The notes beneath the pieces were generated by a model, which ran no database searches, was not told the DNA's origin, and worked only from the letters and a program-made list of their open reading frames with translations. The translations under genes were made by a program, and so were the position numbers. A DNA stretch of 64,000 bases. Origin: CAXBES01 sp963974915. Lineage in GTDB: Bacteria > Bacteroidota > Bacteroidia > Flavobacteriales > Flavobacteriaceae. How positions within the stretch are numbered: the first letter of the stretch is position 1; every line of letters starts with the position of its first letter. The DNA lies in contig CAXBES010000013.1 in NCBI GenBank assembly GCA_963974915.1, forward strand, positions 50,936-114,935, written 5' to 3'. Below, piece after piece: positions 53,346 through 62,119 of this stretch.

Positions 53346-53403
53346 AGGAATTTAATAGAATTAGGCTAGTCAAAAAGTTGACATAAATGATGTTTGAAAG
53401 CTG

Positions 53404-53436
53404 TTGGTTAGAGATATGTGAATTTTTATATCTTTA
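53404..53436 (+). promoter_or_regulatory. Possible promoter of the gene at 53458
   Basis: TTG (53404-53406), a 22-bp spacer and TATCTTTA (53429-53436, seven of eight matches) precede the TTG start codon at 53458 by 21 bp. Confidence 0.35.
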
Positions 53437-53457
53437 GCAGAAACTAGCATTTTACAT

Positions 53458-54399
53458 TTGAAAAAAATAATACTTGTTCTGCTTCTAATAACTCTTTCTT
53501 CGGAAGCACAAAATTATGTGGACCTTTTAAAGGTTGGCTACGGACAGACTTTCAACAATAATTTTGATAATGCTTCTGCTTCAACTGAAGTTAAATTTTT
53601 CGAAGCCGACCTGACCTTTCCGGTAGTGATCAATGATAAAAATGCGCTCATTACGGGAGTTGTTTTCAGTAAAAACCGACTCCAATTGTATCCAGATGAT
53701 GACCGGGATATTATATATTCGGGTGTAGATCAAAACAATTACGCCAATTTATTTAGCACTACGTTGAAACTAGGGCTGGCTTCTACCTACAATGAAAAGT
53801 GGAGTAGTACGATCGTATTACTTCCAAAGATAGCATCAGATTACAACAAGATTAAAAGTGACGATTTTTATATGGGGGGATTGGCATTGCTTAAACTTCA
53901 AAAGAAGGAAAACCTCATTTATCGTTTTGGCTTTTACGGCACTACCGAAGCTTTCGGCTTCTTTACGACACCCATTATTGGTTGGTATTATCTTAGTGAG
54001 AATAACAAATTTGAAATGGATATGTCTTTGCCTATTGCAGCAGACATCAATTATGATCTAGGTGCTCTCACTCTTGGGATAGATTACTTCGGAATTGGCC
54101 GTAGTTTTAGATTATACGGCGATGAAGAATCATCGTCATCTTATGTGGATTTAAGTTCTTTAGAGTTCGCCTCATACGCACAGATCAGCGCACTACAGAA
54201 ATGTGTACTGCTAAGGGCGAAATTAGGTTATGCCACCAGCAATTATGAAGTATATGCCGATGGTGATAAAATTGATCTAGGAGTTTCTGCTTTCAGTTTT
54301 GGAGACAACAGACAACAGTTAAATCCAAGGATTAGTGGGAGGGTGTATTTCAAGATCGAGGCGATTTACAGGTTTCAGATTTCAGAAAAAACCAATTAA
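53458..54399 (+). CDS. DUF6268-type outer-membrane protein
   Basis: This 313-residue protein starts at a TTG (53458) with an upstream -7-like box; the short N-terminus MKKIILVLLLITLSSEAQ is a good signal peptide. The rest is a beta-barrel-like series of strands, for example LYPDDDRDIIY, LLPKIASDYN and RVYFKIEAIYRF. It resembles the DUF6268 family of Bacteroidota outer-membrane proteins, of unknown function. It diverges from ileS. Confidence 0.8.
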   Translation: MKKIILVLLLITLSSEAQNYVDLLKVGYGQTFNNNFDNASASTEVKFFEADLTFPVVINDKNALITGVVFSKNRLQLYPDDDRDIIYSGVDQNNYANLFSTTLKLGLASTYNEKWSSTIVLLPKIASDYNKIKSDDFYMGGLALLKLQKKENLIYRFGFYGTTEAFGFFTTPIIGWYYLSENNKFEMDMSLPIAADINYDLGALTLGIDYFGIGRSFRLYGDEESSSSYVDLSSLEFASYAQISALQKCVLLRAKLGYATSNYEVYADGDKIDLGVSAFSFGDNRQQLNPRISGRVYFKIEAIYRFQISEKTN

Positions 54400-54424
54400 G
54401 CCATTGCCTAAATTAATGAGGGTA

Positions 54425-54454
54425 TTGAAATCAAAAATATCTTTCCTATATTTG
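54425..54454 (+). promoter_or_regulatory. Promoter of the NUMOD4/HNH gene
   Basis: TTG (54425-54427), a 19-bp spacer and TATATTTG (54447-54454) match the Bacteroidota consensus exactly, 16 bp before the start codon at 54471. A short GGGG...CCCC hairpin overlaps the likely transcription start. Confidence 0.7.
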
Positions 54455-54470
54455 GGGAAACTCCCCAGTT

Positions 54471-55028
54471 ATGATTATCAATTTAAAAGGTGAAGTCTGG
54501 AAAGACTTCTCTAGGCCATATTGGCGTCACAAAGAAAAATATAAAGTATCAAATTTAGGAAGAGTGATCTCCTACAAGAAAAATCCGGAGGGCGAATTGT
54601 TTACACCCTACACTTTATCCGGTTATAAAACCTGGTCCTGTACTAAAGAAAGCGGTAAAACCGATCTTATTTACGTTCACAGAGTTGTAGCAGAACTATT
54701 CTTAGAAGCAGATGAAACAAGACCCTTAGTAATTCACAAAAACTATGACAAGGTTGATAACCGGGTTGAAAATTTGCAGTATGTGAATAAAAAGGAGCGT
54801 TTTGCACATAATCAAAAAAACCCAACGGTTTTAAAAGCAAGAGAAAAAGCGCGTTTAAATCCGAAGTTTTCTAAACTCTCACCGGCAAAAGTGAGAATGA
54901 TCAAGAAAAAAGTACTGGATCCTAATCGCAAAACAAGGATGCGTATCATCGCCAAACAATTTGGAATTTCAGAAATGCAATTGTATCGAATTAAATCTGG
55001 AGAAAATTGGGGGCATATTAAGATTTGA
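54471..55028 (+). CDS. NUMOD4/HNH-type homing-endonuclease-like protein
   Basis: The 185-residue protein has an N-terminal NUMOD4 motif (EVWKDFSRP...YKVSNLGRVIS, ~8-40), an HNH-like centre with VHRVVAELFLE and VIHKNYDKVDNRVENLQYV (~65-105), and a C-terminal helix-turn-helix (RIIAKQFGISEMQLYRIKSG, ~155-175). It is free-standing, not inside an intron or intein. Similar single-copy genes are conserved in Bacteroidota, which suggests a domesticated DNA-binding role rather than mobility. A zinc-ribbon gene follows after 5 bp. Confidence 0.85.
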   Translation: MIINLKGEVWKDFSRPYWRHKEKYKVSNLGRVISYKKNPEGELFTPYTLSGYKTWSCTKESGKTDLIYVHRVVAELFLEADETRPLVIHKNYDKVDNRVENLQYVNKKERFAHNQKNPTVLKAREKARLNPKFSKLSPAKVRMIKKKVLDPNRKTRMRIIAKQFGISEMQLYRIKSGENWGHIKI

Positions 55029-55033
55029 ATTAA

Positions 55034-55390
55034 ATGGATAAACTTTGTCCTGAATGTGGAAGTAAAATAATTGGTCGAGCCGACAAGAAATTTTGCAGTG
55101 ATGCGTGTAGAAACGCACATAACAACACACTTAATAAGGATAGAAAGAATTTAGTTCGAAATGTGAATAACCGTCTACGAAAGAATTACCGTATTCTCGA
55201 GTCACTTAACACAAAAGATAAAACCAAGACAACTAAAGAAAAGTTACTCCGACTAGGGTTTAATTTCGAGTATTTTACTAGTATTTATACTACCAAAACC
55301 GGATCGGTATACTATTATCTTTACGATCAAGGGTATCTACCTTTAGAAAACGATTACTATCTCCTGGTAAAGAGGGAAATGGGAAATTAA
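55034..55390 (+). CDS. Zinc-ribbon protein of unknown function
   Basis: The 118-residue product begins with a small zinc ribbon, CPECG ... CSDACR (Cys5, Cys8, Cys21, Cys25), then a basic helical segment (~28-60, KDRKNLVRNVNNRLRKNY) and a C-terminal Tyr-rich region. It could bind nucleic acid. It is 5 bp downstream of the NUMOD4/HNH gene and shares its promoter. I do not recognise a named function; I treat it as a conserved Bacteroidota protein. Confidence 0.78.
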   Translation: MDKLCPECGSKIIGRADKKFCSDACRNAHNNTLNKDRKNLVRNVNNRLRKNYRILESLNTKDKTKTTKEKLLRLGFNFEYFTSIYTTKTGSVYYYLYDQGYLPLENDYYLLVKREMGN

Positions 55391-55459
55391 ATATTCTGTG
55401 TGTTAAAATCACCGATGGTTAATCTCACTTTCTGTCTCCTGTCTCCCTACTTCAAAAAG

Positions 55460-55924
55460 CTATTTCCAGGTTTGTCCCTTGAGTTTTAGGGCGGCTATCA
55501 ATACATCTTTCTGACTTATTTGGCCTACCAATTTGCCATCTTCAAGAATAGGAAAGCGACGGTGTTTTGATTCTAGAAATTTATTTGCGGCATCGAATAC
55601 ATTCATGTTACCATCAATAGTTTCAACATTTTTTGCCATATGTTGTTCCACCTTTACATTATCCATGGGTTGGTTATAATATCGGCTTTCGCTAATTTGT
55701 TTCATACAATCTCCTTCAGAAATGATCCCAACCAGTTCGTTTCTTTCATTCACCACCGGACCTCCGGAGATCTTATTTTTAATAAGCGTGGTCATCACCT
55801 CCAATACAGATTGATCGGGTCTAAATGTGGTAAGGTTTTTAGACATATAATCTGCTACTGTAATATTCTCGGCAACACTTTTAGAAGGCTTTGCTCTTTT
55901 TCCCATAAAACTTTTAATACCCAT
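55460..55924 (-). CDS. CBS-domain pair protein
   Basis: The 154-residue protein has two CBS modules (~22-75 and ~92-150), with NEKISGGPVVN-like and RRFPILEDGKLVGQISQKD signatures, and no attached catalytic domain. CBS pairs bind adenosyl ligands such as AMP or SAM. The N-terminus is basic. It stands alone between a plus-strand zinc-ribbon gene and a plus-strand peptidase. Confidence 0.9.
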   Translation of the reverse strand: MGIKSFMGKRAKPSKSVAENITVADYMSKNLTTFRPDQSVLEVMTTLIKNKISGGPVVNERNELVGIISEGDCMKQISESRYYNQPMDNVKVEQHMAKNVETIDGNMNVFDAANKFLESKHRRFPILEDGKLVGQISQKDVLIAALKLKGQTWK

Positions 55925-56045
55925 ACCTGATAAATTTTATAACTCCCTCTAAGATAGTCATTTTTAAAATACATTCTCGTCAATTTTATTTTCTGAAACA
56001 AGTTTTTCTAATAAGTCGTACTTTTAAAAATCAAAACAACCTTCC

Positions 56046-58406
56046 ATGAAAAGAGTAAGCGCTATATTATCTTTTATTTTCATTATAGGATTTTCCTATT
56101 ACAGTTTTTATAGTTTAATGCCACAAAGTGGTACTCCGGCGAGTATTTCTAAGACTCAATTTTCTACAGAACGGGCTCTTGTACCCCTGAAGGAAATAAC
56201 TAAAGCACCCCATTATCACGGTTCGCCGGAGCACGAAAGAGTAGCGAACTTCTTAATTGATCAGCTCACAGCGCTAGGTCTCGAAACCGAATTCCAGGAA
56301 GGTTTTGTTCACAACGTTAATTGGGGCGGACTTGATAAGCCCAAAAATATTATGGGACGCCTAAAAGGATCGGAAAACGGAAAAGCACTACTTCTCCTAT
56401 CACATTACGACAGTGCTTTAGTTCCTTCTTTAGGTGCAAGCGATGCCGGAAGTGGTGTCGTGACCATATTGGAAAGTTTAAGAGCCTACCTCGCGAGTGA
56501 CGAAAAACCCAAAAATGACATTATTGTACTCTTCACAGATGCCGAAGAAATTGGTTTAGACGGAGCAAAACTTTTTGTAAATGAACACCTGTGGGCAGAG
56601 AACGTCGGACTCGTTTTAAACTTCGAAGCACGAGGAAGTGGCGGACCAAGCAATATGATTCTCGAAACGAATGGAGGAAACGCAAATCTTATTAAAGCCT
56701 TTGTCGAAGCCAATCCCGAGTATCCGGTTGCATCATCGCTAATGTATAGCATCTATAAAATGCTTCCTAACGATACCGATTCTACCGTTTTTAGGGAAGA
56801 TGGTGATATCGACAGCTTCTTTTTTGCTTTTATAGACGACCATTACGATTATCACACCGCTAATGACAATTTTGAAAATTTAGACAGGAATACGTTGCAA
56901 CACCAGGGAAGCTACTTATTACCTCTTATCCATTATTTTGCAGACGCCGATCTTTCTAACCTAAAAGCAGATGAAGATCATGTTTATGTAAATATTCCCT
57001 TCCTTAAAATGATCCATTATCCCTTTTCATGGATTCTCCCAATGTTACTAATTGCTACGGTTGTATTTATCCTTCTTATTTTCTTCGGAATAAAAAAGAA
57101 AAGACTCAACGGAAGAGTAATAGGCAAAGGCTTTATCCCATTTCTAATCTCCTTACTGGCATGCGGACTCATAGGATATTTTGGTTGGGTGCTACTTCTG
57201 AAAATTTATCCCCAATACAATGAAATTCAACATGGATTTACGTACAACGGGCATACATACATTGCTTTTTTTGTCTTTCTTTCGCTGGCGATCCTGTTTA
57301 AAACCTACCGAAAATATACAAAACCGGAAAATGTTGCCAGTTTCTTAATTGCTCCAATAACTTTCTGGCTTCTAATCAATACCGCTCTCTTACTTTATCT
57401 TAAAGGGGGAGCATTCTTTATAATTCCAATATATTTTGCCCTTATTTCTTTATGGCTGTTAATTAGACAGGAAAGACCCAACTTACTGCTCCTAACACTC
57501 CTCGCAATTCCCGCGCTTTTTATTTTTGCACCGCTCATTCAGTTTTTCCCGGTGGGCCTGGGACTAAAAATGTTGGTTGCAAGTTGTATTTTCACAGTGT
57601 TGGTTTTTGGGCTGCTACTACCGGTCTTCGGATTTTACAGATGGAAAAATTTCCTTTTTGTAGCCTGTCTCTTAATAAGTATATTTTTCTTTCTCAAAGC
57701 GCACTTCACTAGTGATTTTAGTGAAGAGAGACAAAAACCAAATAGTTTGGTTTACTACAACAATGCCGATACGGGTAATTCGTATTGGACTACTTATGAT
57801 AAAATACTGGATCCCTGGACGCAGGGTTATTTAGGAGAAAATCCGGAAGAAGCCTCAAAATACGTAAACAACGCTGCAGGAAGCAAATACAAAACCGGTT
57901 ATACCTTTGCTTCAGAAGCACCCAAAAAAGAGATTCCGGCTTTTCAAACTATTTTAAACCATGATTCGATAGACGGAAATTACAGAAATGTAAGCTTTAC
58001 CGTTATTCCGAAGCGAAAAGTAAATTTAATCAATTTGTATGCAGACACGACCCTAACCTTTCATTCGCTTAAATTTAATGGTAAAAGTGTTCCACAAGAC
58101 AGTACCGGCAACGTGTATAGCGGCCGCAGAAGTAACGGTTTGCTACGTTATTATGTATCCGGAAACGATTCTTTAGAAGTATCGTATGCTATTCAAAAAG
58201 AACATTCGGTGAATTTTACAGTGATCGAATATTCGTACGACCTACTTGAGAATAAGTTGTTTTCTATTAATAAAAGACCTAAAAACACAATGCCAAAACC
58301 CTTTATCGTGACCGATGCCATCGCTGTTAGAAAAACAATTTCTATTGATTCTTTGCGCAGACCAGTTAGGGACACGATACCAAAATTCATCGAAAATAAT
58401 GAGTAA
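56046..58406 (+). CDS. M28-family membrane metallopeptidase (ERMP1-like)
   Basis: The 786-residue product has an N-terminal membrane anchor, an M28 aminopeptidase domain with zinc-site His120 (LSHYDS), Asp133 (SDAGSG), the catalytic Glu167 (DAEEIG) and Glu194, and then about eight transmembrane helices (~335-560) followed by a C-terminal soluble region. The arrangement resembles the eukaryotic ER peptidase ERMP1/FXNA, which is unusual for a bacterium but occurs in Bacteroidota. It is a likely exported-domain peptidase anchored in the membrane. Its stop overlaps the downstream SDR gene by 8 bp. Confidence 0.88.
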   Translation: MKRVSAILSFIFIIGFSYYSFYSLMPQSGTPASISKTQFSTERALVPLKEITKAPHYHGSPEHERVANFLIDQLTALGLETEFQEGFVHNVNWGGLDKPKNIMGRLKGSENGKALLLLSHYDSALVPSLGASDAGSGVVTILESLRAYLASDEKPKNDIIVLFTDAEEIGLDGAKLFVNEHLWAENVGLVLNFEARGSGGPSNMILETNGGNANLIKAFVEANPEYPVASSLMYSIYKMLPNDTDSTVFREDGDIDSFFFAFIDDHYDYHTANDNFENLDRNTLQHQGSYLLPLIHYFADADLSNLKADEDHVYVNIPFLKMIHYPFSWILPMLLIATVVFILLIFFGIKKKRLNGRVIGKGFIPFLISLLACGLIGYFGWVLLLKIYPQYNEIQHGFTYNGHTYIAFFVFLSLAILFKTYRKYTKPENVASFLIAPITFWLLINTALLLYLKGGAFFIIPIYFALISLWLLIRQERPNLLLLTLLAIPALFIFAPLIQFFPVGLGLKMLVASCIFTVLVFGLLLPVFGFYRWKNFLFVACLLISIFFFLKAHFTSDFSEERQKPNSLVYYNNADTGNSYWTTYDKILDPWTQGYLGENPEEASKYVNNAAGSKYKTGYTFASEAPKKEIPAFQTILNHDSIDGNYRNVSFTVIPKRKVNLINLYADTTLTFHSLKFNGKSVPQDSTGNVYSGRRSNGLLRYYVSGNDSLEVSYAIQKEHSVNFTVIEYSYDLLENKLFSINKRPKNTMPKPFIVTDAIAVRKTISIDSLRRPVRDTIPKFIENNE

Positions 58407-59202
58407 AACAATTGCCATTGCAGGTTTGGGTTGGTTGGGAAAACCCTTAGCACAACATTTAGCTCTTTTGGGCTATAAAGTTAAAGGTTCGGTGACTTCA
58501 TTAAGTAAGGCCACTACCCTTCAAAAAAGCGGGTTTAACGTATTTCCTGTAGAAATTTCTGAAACAGGAGTAACGGGAGAGCCTCAAAGTTTTTTGAACG
58601 ATGCAGATGTTTTAATAATTATGATTCCGCCGGGCTTAAGAAGAAACACCGGTGCAGATCACGTGTTAAAAATGTCCTATTTTCGATCGGAAATAACAGC
58701 CGCTTCGGTAAATAACGTCGTTCTAATTAGCAGTACGTCGGTTTATGATGATTCACAAGGAAAGGTGAGCGAAGAAGTGCTTCCGAAGCCCACTTCCGAA
58801 GCCGGAAAACAGTTGCTTCAGGTTGAACAACTCTTATTTAATGCCCCGAACTTAAAAACCACTATCGTAAGGTTTGGCGGCTTGTACGGAGGTAACAGGC
58901 AACCTGTTCGTTATCTGGCAGGGAGAACCGATCTAAGCAATGGTAATGCTCCGGTAAATCTTATTCATCGGGATGATTGTATTAGAATTCTCTCAGAAAT
59001 TATTAGACAGGAAGCTTTCGGCAAAATCTTCAATGCCGTCACCCCTCAACATCCTTCTAAAAGAGAATATTATTCGAATAAAGCGAGAGAAATAGGATTA
59101 GATCCGCCTAAGTATTCAGAAGAAAAACAAGAAATTTACAAACAGGTGGATTCGGTAAACCTAGAAAGAATATTAAATTATAAGTTCAAAGTATCACTAT
59201 AA
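58399..59202 (+). CDS. NAD(P)-binding SDR/epimerase-like protein (YeeZ-like)
   Basis: I start at the ATG at 58399; a longer open frame from 58315 lies within the M28 gene. The 267-residue product opens with a Rossmann motif (AGLGWLGKPLA), then LISSTSVYDD and 'FGGLYGGNRQPVRYLAGR', and ends 'YKFKVSL'. It resembles YeeZ-type epimerase/dehydratase-like enzymes with unknown substrate. The catalytic YxxxK is not obvious. It overlaps the peptidase by 8 bp and is followed by a terminator. Confidence 0.88.
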   Translation: MSKTIAIAGLGWLGKPLAQHLALLGYKVKGSVTSLSKATTLQKSGFNVFPVEISETGVTGEPQSFLNDADVLIIMIPPGLRRNTGADHVLKMSYFRSEITAASVNNVVLISSTSVYDDSQGKVSEEVLPKPTSEAGKQLLQVEQLLFNAPNLKTTIVRFGGLYGGNRQPVRYLAGRTDLSNGNAPVNLIHRDDCIRILSEIIRQEAFGKIFNAVTPQHPSKREYYSNKAREIGLDPPKYSEEKQEIYKQVDSVNLERILNYKFKVSL

Positions 59203-59203
59203 A

Positions 59204-59232
59204 AAAGGGATCTGCCATTGGCAGATCCCTTT
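59204..59232. terminator. Bidirectional terminator
   Basis: AAAGGGATCTGCC (59204-59216) pairs perfectly over 13 bases with GGCAGATCCCTTT (59220-59232) around an ATT loop. It serves the SDR on the plus strand and, with a T-run on the minus strand, the M13 peptidase. Confidence 0.92.
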
Positions 59233-59251
59233 CATTAATTATATATTAATT

Positions 59252-61318
59252 TTACCAAATACGAACTCTGTTCTCGGGAGCTACGTACATAGGATCACCT
59301 TCCTCAATACCAAATGCTTCGTAAAACGCATCGATATTCTTAAGTGGTTCGGTTGCTCTATAACGACCCGGTGAATGCGGATCAGTTTTAATCTGGTTTC
59401 TCAACGCCTCTTCACGCTGCTTGGTACGCCAAACTGTCGCCCAACTCATAAAGAATCTTTGCTCCGGAGTTAAACCGTCGATCTCTCCCGGTCTTCCGTT
59501 TTCCTTATAAAAACGTTGTAAACCATCGTAGGCTCCTAATAAGCCTCCAAGATCACCAATATTTTCACCTAATGTGAACTTTCCATTGATAAATACACTG
59601 TCAAGAACCTCAACACTATCGTACTGAGCAGCCAATGCATTTCCTCTTTCCGTGAATTTTTCCAGATCGGAAGCTGTCCACCAGTTCACTAGATTTCCAT
59701 CCCCATCGAAACGCGAACCGCTATCGTCGAACGCATGCGATATTTCATGTCCGATAACCGCTCCTATTCCTCCGTAGTTTACTGCTTCATCTGCTTTATA
59801 ATCGTAGAATGGTGGTTGTAAAATAGCTGCCGGGAATACAATTTCATTATTAAAAGGATTGAAATATGCATTAACAGTTTGAGGAGACATACCCCATTCG
59901 GTACGATCTACAGGCTCATCGATATCGGCAAGATTATCTTTAAAACCCCAGGTACCAACGGCAACCATATTATCGTAATATGTATTCCCCGGTTTTACTT
60001 CCATTTCAGAATAATCTTTCCACTTATCAGGGTATCCAATTTTTACGGTAAACTTATCTAACTTCTCTACCGCCTTAATTTTAGTGCTGTCGCTCATCCA
60101 GTCTAAGGCTTTAATTCTGTCCTTATATGCTTCAATTACATTCGCGATCATTTTTTCGGCTTTCTCCTTTGCCTCGGGTGGAAACATCTCATCTACATAT
60201 AATTTACCAAGAGCTTCACCAACACTTCCGTTTACAGTTTGAAGAGCACGTTCATTTGCCGGCTTTTGTGCTTTAGACCCATTTAATGTCTTACTGTAGA
60301 AATCCCAATTGGCTTTCTCGATCTCTGTGGTCAACATCCCGGCAGAGTCATTAAGTGTCGCCCAACGCATTACGGTTTTCCATGTGTCGATATCTCCTTC
60401 GGCAAGTGTTTTTTGAACAACTTCCATATAGGTTGGCTGCATAACGATCACAGTGTCTAACTTTTTTGAAACACCTAAATCCTTAAATGCCTGTTCCCAT
60501 GAAATTGCGGGTACCATTTTTTGCACCTCAGCGATAGATCGAGGGTTATTAAAGTTTCTGAAATCTCTACTTGCCACTTTATCTAATCTTGGCGTTGCAA
60601 GTTTGGTTTCAAAGGCCAAAATAGTTTCAGCTTGGGCACGGGCTTCTTCTTCGCTATCACCTAAAAACTGTAACATTCTTGTTATGTGATCTACATACTG
60701 GGCTCTGATCTTCACCGATTCTGCGTCTGTGTTGGTATAGAAATCTCTATCCGGTAATCCCAATCCGCCCGGAGTAATATACGCCGAATTCATTGCGCTG
60801 TTACTCGGGTTTGAGAAAGCTGCAATTCCAATAAATGGTTGTGATACCGTAACGGCATCTTCGGTTATTACTTTCTGAAAATCGGCTAATGTTTTTATAC
60901 TTTCAATTTTTTCTAAAGCCGGCTTTAAAGGTTCTATGCCCGCCTCATTTCTTGCAACTGTATCCAATTCGGTTTCAAAGATCATCAATGCCTTTGCCTG
61001 ATCGGTTTCTGGAGCGTATTTATCGCTTTCCTTTGCTTTGTCAAGAATAGCAAGTACATCGGCGTCTGTTTTTTTACGCAACACATTGAATCCTCCCCAT
61101 CGAGTCTGGTCGTCCGGAATCTCGGTGTTTTTCATCCAATTCCCGTTGACATAATTGTAAAAATCGTCCTTCGGACTAACAGTCGTATCCATATTTGAAA
61201 GGATAATACCTCTTTCTACGTCATCTTCTTTCGCCATCTCTTTGTCGTTCTTACACGCCGTCACCATTGCGGCGCAGGCGAGAACAACAGCGGCAGATTT
61301 AAAAATATTTTTCTTCAT
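59252..61318 (-). CDS. M13 family (neprilysin-like) metallopeptidase lipoprotein
   Basis: This 688-residue lipoprotein (VTAC, Cys22) has the M13 zinc-binding HEISH (524-528) with the downstream GENIGDLGG glutamate, and the typical C-terminal VRVRxW end (here NRVRIW). Related bacterial enzymes are periplasmic or surface peptidases cleaving small peptides. It has its own terminator. A palindrome TATACCTTTGGTATA (61371-61385) lies in its upstream region. Confidence 0.95.
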   Translation of the reverse strand: MKKNIFKSAAVVLACAAMVTACKNDKEMAKEDDVERGIILSNMDTTVSPKDDFYNYVNGNWMKNTEIPDDQTRWGGFNVLRKKTDADVLAILDKAKESDKYAPETDQAKALMIFETELDTVARNEAGIEPLKPALEKIESIKTLADFQKVITEDAVTVSQPFIGIAAFSNPSNSAMNSAYITPGGLGLPDRDFYTNTDAESVKIRAQYVDHITRMLQFLGDSEEEARAQAETILAFETKLATPRLDKVASRDFRNFNNPRSIAEVQKMVPAISWEQAFKDLGVSKKLDTVIVMQPTYMEVVQKTLAEGDIDTWKTVMRWATLNDSAGMLTTEIEKANWDFYSKTLNGSKAQKPANERALQTVNGSVGEALGKLYVDEMFPPEAKEKAEKMIANVIEAYKDRIKALDWMSDSTKIKAVEKLDKFTVKIGYPDKWKDYSEMEVKPGNTYYDNMVAVGTWGFKDNLADIDEPVDRTEWGMSPQTVNAYFNPFNNEIVFPAAILQPPFYDYKADEAVNYGGIGAVIGHEISHAFDDSGSRFDGDGNLVNWWTASDLEKFTERGNALAAQYDSVEVLDSVFINGKFTLGENIGDLGGLLGAYDGLQRFYKENGRPGEIDGLTPEQRFFMSWATVWRTKQREEALRNQIKTDPHSPGRYRATEPLKNIDAFYEAFGIEEGDPMYVAPENRVRIW

Positions 61319-61412
61319 GTTTAATATTGGTTTTTGGTTTTAATTCTGAAAAGTCTAAAAAGTGAACTTTTATACCTTTGGTATAAGTATCATTTTTTAG
61401 TAATTGTTACAT

Positions 61413-62003
61413 TTAATTTCCATTTTTATCCCTAAGTTCTGCTCTGTAAACAGAATCTAGAAAGCGCTTTTGTTTTTCTAACTCCTTTTCTTCGTAATCT
61501 TTCTTCTGAAGATCTATTGCGTCCTTCTCAAACTTCTCATTTATTTGAACAATTAGATTCTTTGCTGCAATATTCATCTCGTCTATATACGTTTGAAGCT
61601 TAACCGAATCTACACGTGACTTATGAGTTTCTTGTTGTAAGAGTTCGGCTCTGGTTTTCGCAACTATTACTCTTGAATAGATGGGTTGAGTAAACAACGT
61701 ATCGGGAATTTTTTTTGTAAGCGAGTCTATTCTCGCCAAAAGACGTTCAGACATTGGGCGTAGTTCTTCGATGGTGCTTCCGTTGATCGCTTTCGTTTCT
61801 GTTTCGAAATCATCAAAAGCCCCCCATTGTATCATATAAAACTTGGCGTTTTCAGAAAGTGTTGGAAATTCAAAATCACTGTTTCCGTATAGTGTTGAAG
61901 TATTTTGGGAATCTTGAAGAGATTCATTGGGTTCTTCCGAAGCATTTCCGCAAGAAATCACGACAAACGAACATATATAAACACAAAAACTAAAAAATTT
62001 CAT
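61413..62003 (-). CDS. Lipoprotein of unknown function
   Basis: I choose the ATG at 62003, which gives a lipoprotein signal (FVVISC, Cys18); the frame extends upstream to 62099 without a signal-like N-terminus. The ~196-residue mature protein has a charged, helical C-terminal half (~130-190) of coiled-coil character. A -7 box, TATATTTG on the minus strand (62024-62031), lies just upstream. No family recognised. Confidence 0.7.
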   Translation of the reverse strand: MKFFSFCVYICSFVVISCGNASEEPNESLQDSQNTSTLYGNSDFEFPTLSENAKFYMIQWGAFDDFETETKAINGSTIEELRPMSERLLARIDSLTKKIPDTLFTQPIYSRVIVAKTRAELLQQETHKSRVDSVKLQTYIDEMNIAAKNLIVQINEKFEKDAIDLQKKDYEEKELEKQKRFLDSVYRAELRDKNGN

Positions 62004-62119
62004 GGGTAACCAACTAAGTTCGACAAATATATATTTTATAATACCAATGCAGGATTTTTTTAAGAAAGAATTAGGAGAGATTATCCCTATATTTACCATC
62101 CAAATTTAGCACTATCGAA

